Shown one piece after another: positions 13,367 through 23,901 of a stretch of 64,000 bases of DNA. This stretch comes from Smittia aterrima. Lineage: Eukaryota; Arthropoda; Insecta; Diptera; Chironomidae. The position numbers and the translations under genes were made by a program. The notes below the pieces were generated by a model, which had not been told where the DNA came from, did no database searches, and saw nothing but the letters and a program-made list of their open reading frames with translations. Location of the stretch: contig CP093830.1 in NCBI GenBank assembly GCA_033063855.1, forward strand, positions 10,912,854 through 10,976,853. The letters are read 5' to 3'. Each line of letters opens with the position of its first letter. The stretch's first letter is position 1.

Positions 13367-15372
13367 TTAGCGAGTTCCCATGACAAAGTCGTTGAAGCCG
13401 AAGAAATTGTATTTGGTGAGAATTTTATAGAAAATCCATCCAAAGAGAAAGATTCGCATAGTTCGATCGAAAATCATGATTCGTTGAAGTCGTCGCTTGC
13501 AAGCAGGAATTGAAGAGTCTGGCTCTTTCATGAGATATCTTCGGGCGCCTAAATAAACACAAATTGATAAATAAAATTTGTTTGTGACGACGAGGAGACA
13601 TCGGAGCAGTTTACCCTGAATTTGAAACAAATAATATTCGTGATTGTCAGGTACCGAACGCCTCATGTCAAAGTCGAGTCTAGAAGCCAATTATGAGAAG
13701 AAAATTCATCGCTGCGTGATAACAAATAACAAAATTCATCTTACTCATCGCTCGGCAACAAAATTTTGTTCAATCCGAGAAAATTGTCAGTTCCAAAATT
13801 CCATTCGGAGAAAAGAAAAATTTTCAGAGCTTCGGAGGCGTGAGCGATTTTCCTCTGAAGATTCATTAAGCTAAAACAAATCCAATGAGACATGAGATTG
13901 CTTGAAATGAGAAACCTACATTGGACGTCTCCCTTGCAATTGCAAAAGCTGGTCCAACGTCACAGCTGGGAAGAGTTGGAAACAAACGATCTGAAAATGT
14001 CATTCATGTCAGTGAATCTTCTCGATTACTCGGCAGCCTCAGTCAGATTGTACAACTCGCTCATCGTTGCAAAGTGAAATTAAAACACTCACTCGAAAAT
14101 AGTTCATGACTTTACAAAGTGTCACACCCCCGCCCGGCAGCCACACGAAGCGCTCGAATGGATATTGTCTGATCAAATACTGCCCATCGTAGACGAGCAG
14201 CTCGAGGTCCATGTTGTGTAACGATGCACAATTGTAAACGGGCAATCTGCTCTCGTTTGTATTCCCATTACGCTCTCTTTCAACTTCGTTCGACTGCGTT
14301 CTGTCCATTGCGCATTTCCATGCAGCAACAATTAATGTTTTAGCGACCACATCGACAGCAACGCAATTGAGCTCTGCTTTATGCGAAACGTACATTGTCC
14401 TCATGATGCCGATCCCACAGGCAGTGAGGAGACCAACAGGTCCATTAAAATTATCGCACCAGCCTGGCATCGGTTCCTTCTCGGAGCCTGTGACAATCGA
14501 CGGACGCACAATTGTAATTGGAATTTGAGTTTTGTAATCCTCGCAAATTTGCTCAGACAACGCTTTCGTGTACGTGTACGAGTTGGGACTGAATTTCGTA
14601 AAATGTGGCATCAACGATTCTAAAGTTTGTTCGTCGACATTCTCCGCTATCTCAATCACTTTCTGCCATTCGCCTCTTGCCGGATAAGTCTGAAATATTT
14701 AGAGGTAAGAGGATTGTTTCACCTCACTCGTTTATCAACGGCTCTCACCTTTTCGTCGATGAATCCTTGCTCAGGGTAGCAGTAGGTGGTTGAGATGTGA
14801 ACGAATGACTCCAACTTCTCCAGAGTTGTTGCAAACTTAATCACTTCAAGAGTTCCTCGAGTGTTGAGAATGATTGCTGACTTAAGAACATCGTCAAATC
14901 TCACAGATGCAGCTGAATGAAAGATTATGGAAACATTTCTCAAATGTTCGGCCGTCTCTCGAGATATTCCAAGTCCCAACGAACAAACATCGCCCTCAAC
15001 CGACACTAACTTATTCAAAGCTTCAGGATCTTTCTCCCTTAACACGTCGAACAACTGAAAATGAGAAAGACGAGAACAATCATTTGCTAATTGAACCACG
15101 CTCTTGATTAATTTGACTTCTTAGTTTCGATTGGATGCAAAAAAAACTTTCAAACTCAAACGACGTGACTGCGCTTAGCTTACGGGAATATTTTTAATTT
15201 CCTCCATTCTCGTGTTGATTGATTTCGACCGCTTCGCTCTGAGCAGAAGGAAAATTCGCTTGATTCCGGGACAGGAACGAAGTAGTTTTTCAATTAGCAC
15301 TTTGCCAACAAATCCCGTCGCTCCGGTAACGAAAACATCTCGATCGTTATAAAACTCTGGGATTGTAATCAT
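13367..15372 (-). CDS. Fatty acyl-CoA reductase, left copy
   Basis: Predicted to reduce long-chain fatty acyl-CoA to fatty alcohol with NADPH, in insects for waxes, cuticle lipids or pheromones. Seven exons read from the minus strand: 15372-15184, 15054-14749, 14689-14093, 13990-13920, 13870-13745, 13679-13615 and 13548-13367. All have GT-AG borders and matching phases and give 511 residues, normal for the family. The N-terminal Rossmann motif TGATGFVG is at residues 16-23 and the catalytic Y-x-x-x-K is YTYTK at 203-207. The C-terminal FAR domain includes RRYLMKEPDSSIPA and a hydrophobic tail (RIFLFGWIFYKIL), fitting membrane attachment. It differs from the right copy at about one seen residue (R versus Q in GIS[R/Q]ETAEH) and ends in TAA instead of TGA. 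The substrate and the Drosophila orthologue cannot be told from sequence alone. Confidence 0.93.
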
Positions 15373-15470
15373 CGTGTAGAACTTCTACTTAAACTTCCTT
15401 CGACTTCTTTTGATCGAAAAAGAATTTATTGTTTAATTTCTTAACTTTCTCAGTTTCTTTTGATTGAAGA

Positions 15471-18400
15471 GCTTTCGGTGATTTCTTGCAATTTCTTTTC
15501 AATTAATTTAGATATTTTAAACTATTGTAAATAATTCTCAGAATGAATAGATTCGAGAACTATCATTTCAACATTTCATTGCAATCTAATAATTCATCGA
15601 GAACAACTTGAAATGAAGTGAAGAACTAATTAAACTGCAGAGAGAATCAATTACAATAAATTTACAATTTTTGATTGCATTTGGCAGCAATTTCCAATCG
15701 CCCACTAGAAGAACTAAAGTGGGAGAGAAAAAAACTTTAAATTGATTTTCAATAAAGTTATTCTCGTTGCTGTGAAGAGTTTCTAGTTGAGAGATTCGTT
15801 TAAATTAATGTTAATTCACATTACAAGTGAACCGCAAATTTCATTTCGATTACAATTTCCCTGAAGGATTGAAAAGAGAAGAGGCAGCGATCCGTTAACG
15901 AATTTCCATTCCACTGTCGACTCAAATTCAATTTCCATTACACAACAATCCCTTTTAGCTCAAAGAGCCTTTATGCATGATTGAGATCCTACCAGATGCT
16001 AAAGCCTTTTCAATAAAAGAGATTATCCGAAGCAGTCACACTACCGATTTAAATGATTGGATTCGATGGAATTAACCTAATTCCTGCTTCGAACAGAATG
16101 TTTCGAGGGAGAGAGAGAGGCATTTCAATAAAAATAAGGAAATAAATTTTCATTTGCCATAAATATCTTGTGCATTGAGACCTGCAGAAGTCATAAAGCA
16201 TTAATCATTCAGTTTATGTGATGTTTTTTCAGAGATAATAAGCAATCCTCTAGCCAAGAGTTATAAGAAATGTTCCATTTGCGAATTGATATCTTGAGAT
16301 AAAAGTTCAGAATTATGTGAAGCAGTTTCAGTTGAGATAGCAAGGAATGCATTAGCAGAATGTCATTTTTCAAAAGAAGCTTCTCTTAATTGGGTCAGCA
16401 GGTCTTTTCATCCTCTTTCTCTCTCTTGAGCTTTCGTCTCTAAATTGAATCGAAGCAGTGCAGTCTGCTGGCACAATCAAATGACAATAAAATGAAATTT
16501 TATGATTCCAACGGAAGACTTAAAAAAATGTTATGAGCGATTCAATGCCGTCTCGTGATCGAGAAGAAGAGGAAAAGAAGAAAAAAATGTAATTCCTGAG
16601 CAACTCAACTAAACTGAGACGAGAGGAAATGATATCTTCGAATGGATCTATAAAAGCTCTGCATGAATGACGTCAATATGTGATAAATTCATGTATTAGA
16701 TTGGATTTTCTTATCATATTTCTGCATTTCACATTCGGCTTTTTTTGTCCATAAAAGAAATCGAGTAAGAGAAGAAAAGCTATCGATTTTCGGGTTGAAG
16801 TGAAGAGCAAGAAAGAGAGAGAGAGCGAGTTGAAATGCTGCTGCTTTAGATTGTGTGCCGTTTCAAGTTTAATGCATTTAAATTGTCACATTACAGTGCT
16901 TCTTATCGTCGCTGATAATCATAAAGATGTGAAGAGGTTTTGCAGTCGGAAAAGATCTGCTTTTATCTGATTCCGATGACATCGCACTCTGCCTTGAGGA
17001 TTTGTTAGGAAAAGCTTTCTTTGGCTTGAAAGCTTCGTTTGTTCAAACAAACGCGTCATGTCCCAACTCTTCATAAATAATTCTTCTCTCTCATGCGAGG
17101 GAAAATCTCATAAACATTTGTTGAAAGCTCGAATTAAAGGATCAAATGTGAAACAATAATTTTAAGAGTCCGCTTGAGAAGAGCATAAATATTTCGGACA
17201 GTTTGTGTTGAGGGTGAAGATTTAAACCAAAGTCTCTATTTAATACTCGACCAAGCTTTTGAGCTCGACTTGATTTTATGTTTCAGTGACAACAAAACAA
17301 GAGAAAACTGTTTGAAGCCAAAGCAAAGTTTTGTTTTGTGATGAAATATTTTGTAAATATTTGAAGCTTTCCATTCAGAAGTTTCATTCAAGAACCAAAC
17401 TGAGCAAGCGAAGGTTTATTAATCAAAATGAATCAATTGACTCAGTGTTGACCATTTCTCCTTCTATCACACAAATATTTTCAATGAACCGAGAGTTGTT
17501 TGTGAAGCCTTCGGCAACTTTTGCTCTCTTCACCAAATCCAAAGCTTATTAGAACTGAAAGTCAACAAACACATTATCGAAGTGATGATTGCGTTGATAT
17601 TACTCAAGACAAACAAAAACTTCCGACTAAGAGAAGATCGCTAATGGTTTTCCTTCTTAAATTTTTTATGAAAGAAGAAGATGAAAGTGGTTGGATGATC
17701 ATTACTTACAGGAGATGTGAACAATGAGAGAAGGAAAAATAAACTTAGACAAAGAATGGAAAATTCATGTCGAGTTTCTCTGAAAGTTTTATACAATTCG
17801 GTGGCCTTAGTGTCATCAACCTAACCACATACGAAGAGTAAAAATAAACATTACGAATGGATGAGGAGAAGAACTTTATGGGACTTTTAAGAAAACTTTT
17901 CTCTGTAACTTAGTGCTCTTTGCTGTTTGGCATGAGAAGAAAAGCAATATCGCTTCCAGCAGTTTTCATTTCGTTTGACTTTTCTTTCTGTAACTTCTCG
18001 GCGGAAATAAAAACATTTTTATTAAGTGAATGCTTGAGACTTTGTCTTGAGAGCTTCAAGAGGAAATCATGAACAGATTCGTCAGTTCTATAAAAAGATG
18101 TAATCAAATCTTTTTCATCAAACTCATGTCATTCACGAGTTTCTTTTTGTTTTCTATTTTTAGCTGATAAAGAATTAATGTTTGGAATATTTCTTCTTCA
18201 GGCTTTCTCGTAACCCTTGTTGGAGAAATATTTTGGAAGAGTCATGCGCGTTGGTTGCTGTAGAGATTTCAGATTTCATTCGATTGATGTTGGAAGCTTC
18301 TCCGAACATTTCGTTCGCTCTCTCCGATTGTCAATTACATGCATTTTCCTTCCATTAAGAGGACAATGAGATTCAGTCTGCATTTCAAGTCTGATCCGGT

Positions 18401-18647
18401 CAGACGGGATTTTCAAATCGGCAACGAAAGGAAACTTACAAGAATATTAGTAGAAGATAAATATTTATCTCGAATCGATTGCCACACCCGAAAAGCAAGT
18501 CCAGAAAAATCGAAAACGATTTCGAGGATTACCGAACAAAGTGAAATGGAGTAATCGGATAACCACAGACAGAATAAAATATCTCTCGTGGGAAAATAAA
18601 AAAATTATTTCAATGAAAATGAAGTTTCTGTAAAAGATCAAATCACA
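15471..18647. other. Intergenic region, no supported gene
   Basis: No exon with a recognisable domain was found. A short GA-rich tract is near 16106-16120 and another near 16810-16832. The region lies upstream of the FAR gene on one strand and of the beaten-path-like gene on the other, so it may carry promoters or 5' untranslated exons for both. The first 100 bases or so upstream of the FAR start are shared with the other FAR copy; beyond that the two upstream regions are unrelated. Confidence 0.5.
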
Positions 18648-20407
18648 ATGAAAATATCGAATATCATAAAATTAAAAGCAAATCAGTTTTGTTACGTGAT
18701 AACATTATTACTTTCAAGTAAGTTGAGTTCTGAGTGAAAATTCTTTAAGACTTTCAGTTGAAGTAGAACTTCTGAGAGTGTTTACAAGAAACAGATGAAA
18801 AAGATTTTTTTTAAGGATTCTCTTCAACTTTTCTTTATTTTACTGTTCGCTCGGGTTTGCATAAAAAGTTAAATGTAAAAGTTTGTTTCGAGTTCTTCTC
18901 GTTTTAAGTTGATGTTAAAATGAAATCGAGAACGAAGTAAAATTCGAGATTGCTGCGACAGCAAAATGATGAATATTCTGAAGTTAAAACGTTGCTCGTC
19001 TCTTTCTTTCTGTTGATGGTTTGTCAACAAACTTGAAGTTTCGCTTCATCAAAACGAGAAAATGATTCGGATTTCTTGAAATGCGACAAATGAAAAATTT
19101 CCATCAAACATTGACATTGCGAAATTGCGAGAAATTAAATTTGTTAAACTATGAGTGAGAGTTCTTTATTTAAAATTTTCCCATCTCATTATTTCAAGTT
19201 CTGCCCATCACACGAACCCTCCACATCACCAACATAATCGTGCCTCCTTTCGTTGATGTGCGAGATGTAGTCACGTTATCGTGTAGTTACAACATTGGAC
19301 AGCAGAAGTTGAATTCAGTGAAATGGTACAAGAACGAAAAGGAATTTTACAGGTGAGTTCAGTTGAATCGTTGCTATCAAAGTTGAATGATGTGAAACTC
19401 ATCTGCCAACAATTTCCATGCAACGAGAAGCTTTTAAAGCTTTCATTTGAATTTTTATCTCACAACAGCATAATCAATTCGAATATTAAATGAACGAATG
19501 CATTGCAGGTACGCGCCTTTGATGCCAACTCAACAGAATATGATTTTCAGTGTCGAGGGAGTTCACGTTGGCAATGATCACACATGCAACGAGAAGTTCT
19601 GTACAATACATTTAGACAACCTGGGAAGTGAATCGTCAGGCGCTTATCGCTGTGAAGTGTCCGGTGATGCTCCGGAATTTAAACTCTCACACGAGACGAG
19701 CAACATGACAGTTGCCGGTATGTAAAGCTTTTCTAGGATAACAAACATGGACATTGTATTGACTCAAAGCGACGTAAAGTATTTTCTTATTGTCAATTTA
19801 TTTGCTTTTGTGCTCAACACAATGGACATCGTTAAGCTTATGTGATTGTTTAGTGAACGCTCGATAAAGTTTACCGACAACTCTTTACTTTTGTTTGCTC
19901 TCAGCTCTGCCTCAGCACGATCCGAAGATTGAAGGTGTCGAGAAGAATTACTACCAAAGGGATTTTCTGTTCGGAAATTGCACATCTGACTTTTCATTTC
20001 CACCGCCAATTCTCGCGTGGTACATCAACGAGCAAAAGGCTGATCTTGAAATGCTTCAACCGTATCACGAGTCAACAATCGATGCTTTCGGATTTCAGTT
20101 AGTTCAGCGTAGTTTAGAAATTCGTTTTCGCGTAGATAAGCAAATGAATCACTTCATCACAGATGACACAGTTCACTTAAAGTGCGTGGCTCAGATCAGA
20201 AAAATTCCATCGCAGATTCGTGAGTCGAACAGAGTTTTCTTAATCTTGTCAAAGAATGATGCTCTGAATAATGAGAAGCTGATAAATTGGAAAGGCTCAG
20301 CAACTCAATTACAAAGTGGAAAGACTTTTCTACTCACATTGACATTGATAAGCTTTGCAATCCTTAATTGGAGATCTGTAAATACTTATCACGTTTTGAC
20401 CTTTTAA
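18648..20407 (+). CDS. Beaten path (beat) family immunoglobulin protein
   Basis: Secreted or membrane-tethered two-Ig adhesion protein. In Drosophila, Beat proteins act in axon guidance and bind Side-family partners. Exons 18648-18717, 19199-19352, 19509-19717 and 19905-20407 have GT-AG borders and compatible phases and give 311 residues. Exon 1 plus the start of exon 2 forms a signal peptide (hydrophobic core YVITLLLSILPI). Ig1 has LSCSYN, the WYKNEKEFYR block typical of Beat and SGAYRCEVSGDAP, with cysteines placed to pair. Exon 4 carries the second Ig region (NCTSDFSFPPPILAWYIN, then HLKCVAQI). The C-terminus is hydrophobic (FLLTLTLISFAIL), suggesting a GPI signal or a transmembrane end. 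AATAAA is at 20485-20490. Which Beat subtype it is remains open; exon 1 is inferred from phase and signal-peptide fit. Confidence 0.85.
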
Positions 20408-20484
20408 GTTCGACATTTAATGAGATCAACTCAAGCAAATGTTAATGAATTCTTTTAAAGAAATGTCAAAGTCTGTTATCAAGA

Positions 20485-20490
20485 AATAAA
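20485..20490 (+). promoter_or_regulatory. Poly(A) signal of beat-like gene
   Basis: AATAAA lies 78 bases after the stop codon at 20405-20407, a normal spacing for a short insect 3' untranslated region. Confidence 0.55.
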
Positions 20491-21439
20491 GGAGAGAAAT
20501 GTTTTAGGAAAAAAAAAATCGCGATTTTATTTATAAAATTTCAGATTTCGTTCAATGTCATTTGAGAAATGTTTTATTTGTTTAGGAGACAATCAAATAT
20601 GGAGAAACTTCTTCACGCCCAAAAGTTTATCATTCACAATAAAATATTTTGGCCCGAGCGCTGCTGGCAATTGTTGCGAGAGTTCAAAAATTAATTCGTT
20701 TCGAGTCGAGTGACGTCTCCTGAATTTTTGACTTCGAGACTTTCCAGCTTCGTCGTTGGACATTTATTATTCTCCAAGGCAAAGTGACAAAGCTTCACTT
20801 GGAACGTGTTTCCAGTTATTCCGTCTCTCCCCCGTAGATTCCTGCAGTTGTTTGATCCGGAGCAGCTTTAAATTTTTAATTGCATGATTCTCATCCCCGA
20901 GACGTCTCCAAATAAATTATTCTGTCTCGTTTGAACAATAAATTTCGCATTTGTCGTCTTTCTGTCTTACAACTAATCCACTTCCACTGTTACTTTCAAG
21001 ACACGATTGCAACGCCAGCAAAAACAAACGAACGAGACTGATAAGCGGAGATATTTTCTTGTCGCTACGAAGTCAGACAATTTTTTTTGTCTCCTTCAAG
21101 TTTCCGGTTTTAAATTGAGAGCGAACGTAAGTTATTGTGACAGCAACAACACGAAAGAAATCGCCGGAGATTTTATTTTGAGGGAAAAGATTTTTATCTC
21201 AAGCAAATCCAAAAGGATTTTGCAATAAAAATCTCAAGTGCAAACAAAAACCTTTTAAGCGGAAGACAATGAAAAATCTGAAAAGTTTAGGGAAAATTGT
21301 AAAATGTCTAATAAATATTTCAGATGCTCCTTCGTCGTTTGTTCAACATGGTTAGCTAAGTTTATCGATTGCACTCGTAATTGTTCCTTAATAGTTAATC
21401 ACTTGCATGAGAATAACAAAGTAGGAAATTCTCGCTTCA
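20491..21439. other. Intergenic region, no supported gene
   Basis: About 950 bases between the beat-like gene and the odorant receptor tandem repeat. Open frames here are short and carry no known motif. No feature can be supported. Confidence 0.5.
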
Positions 21440-23775
21440 AGGCTGACACTTTTCAGCGAATTTAATTTTTATTAAACAACAAAAGCAACATTTACATTTG
21501 GTTAGATTAGACATTGATTTAGTTTTGAGTGTTGATGAATCTGCATCACAGTTATCGTTTAATTAACTGACTCCAAAAGCGTGAAGAGTGAGTAGGCAGA
21601 ATTCATAATCTGTGTAAGAAATAAATTAGTTCACAAATCGTTATCTCTGAATTTACTGACCTGTGTGAAGCTTTCCATGTCGAGTTTGTAAAAAATTGCA
21701 TTTAATCCTTTTATGTTCTGAGTCATCATCAAAATCAATCTCACACTCTTCTGTTGCTTGATGTTCATGTTGTACCATTTGATGTCGTAGACAGCCGCAG
21801 AGAGTTTCTCAAGTTTAACGATCAGTCGGGAGCCCAATAAGCAATAGATCGCGAGTTGAGATAAAGACACAATAAACATAAGGACTCCGATGTAAGATCC
21901 TAGATGTGCAAACTTTATCGCATACAAAGACGCGCATAGAATAAAAGAAAGTGCAGAAAATTCGACAAAATAGTGGAAACGCAAAACGAATTGCACTTCA
22001 TTGATCCACTTTATGATTGAGCAGCTTTTCCGAACAATTTTTCCCAAGGACTTATCGACAGTTTGAGGATCAGCCTCCATGATCGGATCGAGTTGTTTAA
22101 TCTTCAGGATCAATGAATCGACTTTCCAACATGCGTGGCTTACGGCAAGAATTGTCACGATAATGTATGAATTGAAGAAAGCCAGCACTGGATATATGAA
22201 AAGCAATTGGTAGCAATAGTTTAGTGTCCAGTTCGAAGTTCCAATGAGAGGCAGCCCATGAAGATCAAAGTTGAACGGCAGATGATAGTCGTTGAGTTTG
22301 ATAAAACTAGAGCCGATTGTGAGTGGTTGTAGGATCAAGAAAGTTCCCACACCAATTGTAACGATCATCATCGATTCCTGTTTGAAATATTTCCTTGTGA
22401 GCTCCCGATGTTCCAAGTCATCCTTTTTCACTGACATTCTGCTCAAAAAAATAATTAAGGACAATTGTCTAGAAAATAATAAATCTAAAACAAACTTTTC
22501 ATTGACTCTCTGCTGCATTAAAATCTTCAGTTGTTTGTGATAGATGAAAGCGGTTATCATGTAGGCATTGAGTCGTAACGCACAAACTGTTTCAAATTTT
22601 TTAGAATCAGATAAAAAAAATTATTTAGTATACCGCACCATGAAGAAGGCATTTTTCTTTTTCCGACAAACTATTTTTTTTTGTTAGAGAGATCTCTTAG
22701 ATTTTTTTAGCCCGCTTGTGAACAGAAAAAGCCTTTAAAATATTTAAAAATGGAACTCACGACAAATTGCGATTTGCTCCATCAAACGCCAGAAGTGAAG
22801 TTCAGAAAAATTGATGACCATATGATTTGTCACCGCGATCAGAAAAGATGTCATCAGAATCGCATTCAGCCAGAATCTGAGTGACCAATATTAATTAGAT
22901 TAAAACTATTTTTTTTATTTACGCCACACTAACATCTTCGAGAATATTCGCACGCCATTAATCATCCGAACTGGCACCAAGAACAGAAAGGCGATCACCA
23001 AAAATCGATGAACAAAACGTTCGTAGACCTCAGGTTCAGGATAACACAATCTCGAGATTTGGATTCGATTCCACTTTTGCCAAAGGCTTCGCGACTCAAT
23101 TCGATTCAACTTTGGACAATTCATCCTTGCACTTCGACGATAACTTTAAGACTAAACTCTTCCGTCGAACGAGTTTGTCATGTAAAGTGTTCAATATTTT
23201 TACTCAGAGAGGAAAATCGTGGTGTCCAAGAGTATCGCGGAGTATCATGAATAATTTTATTTGTGGTTTCAACAACGCAACGACGTGGCTCTTGTTGCAT
23301 CGATTTTAAGTAATTTCTCACAATTATTCACTTAACTATCGAAGCGAAAGCTTTTGTCACAAAGAAAGCCTTTGGCATGCATTTAGGGGAGCAGTCTGCA
23401 GTTTTTCCCTCGAAAACTTATTTTCACAAGGCAATTATAATTGAACCTTGACATAGAAATTATGAAGGCACAACATGCTTCTAGATATTTGATAAATTTT
23501 TCTCATAACTTTTGTCGTTACCCTCTAATTGACATTTGACTAAGAATGATTTGCATTTGCGTCAACAAAGATATCTCTGACGAGAATTGTCATGAAAAAA
23601 TTATTTGATGTAGGATATTGAAACTTTAATTACAAAAATCGATATGATCATCAAACTCGTAATCTGTGAGAAAATTATTCTCGCGATGAAGCTGACGTAA
23701 AATTTATTATCCTGAATTATCCTTCGTTGCGCCTTCTTTTTATGTTCGACGATTTACATTAAAAATTTTAATTTA
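21440..23775. repeat. Tandem duplication unit 1 (odorant receptor)
   Basis: This unit is repeated directly at about 23776-26800. Both start with a GGCTGACACTTTT- or GGTTGACACTTTT-type sequence and end with the shared CCTGAATTATCCTTCGTTGC segment. The repeat covers the whole receptor gene plus several hundred bases upstream and downstream, so the copies probably share promoter elements. Confidence 0.85.
21559..23124 (-). CDS. Insect odorant receptor (7tm_6 family), copy 1
   Basis: Ligand-sensing subunit of an insect odorant-gated channel; such receptors work with Orco in sensory neuron membranes. Exons on the minus strand: 23124 to about 22928, 22876-22761, 22586-21661 and 21609-21559, roughly 429 residues, normal for the family. 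Family marks are several membrane-spanning stretches, the late AAVYDIKWYNMNIKQQKSVR block, and the last junction MESFTQ joined to IMNSAYSLFTLLES. Exons 2-4 join cleanly in phase. The exon 1 donor is unclear: the consensus-like GTAAAT site gives the wrong phase, while a weaker GTGGCG five bases upstream gives the right one. The 6-base in-frame difference from copy 2 in exon 1 supports its reading frame. AATAAA (minus) is at 21468-21473. The odorant cannot be predicted. Confidence 0.85.
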
Positions 23776-23901
23776 AAATTCAAGGTTGACACTTTTAAGC
23801 GAATTTAATTTTTATTAAACAACAAAAGCAACATTAATATTTGATTAGATTAGACATTGATTTAGTTTTGAGTGTTGATGAATCTGCATCACAATTATCG
23901 T

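Larger units (their letters stand above)
6356..15470. repeat. Left arm of large inverted duplication
   Basis: This segment matches the reverse complement of 33868-58824. Aligned anchors include 6548-6784 with 58394-58630 (essentially identical), 7110-7538 with 57647-58078 (about 96 percent), 10420-10942 with about 54827-55350, 11100-12640 with 39215-40740, and 12938-15470 with 33868-36402. The part at 7.8-10.4 kb is only weakly similar to 55.35-57.4 kb and carries large length differences. The left arm lacks the orphan gene (36.5-38.8 kb) and the maltase/SALS block (40.74-54.83 kb). Apart from the FAR gene and a Tudor-like fragment it looks non-coding. Boundaries are by eye, good to a few tens of bases. 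Confidence 0.9.

Noticed and set aside
23112..23309. 65-codon plus-strand frame identical in both odorant receptor units (also 26144-26341)
   Set aside because: It overlaps the 5' part of the receptor exon on the opposite strand and is shared only because of the tandem duplication.
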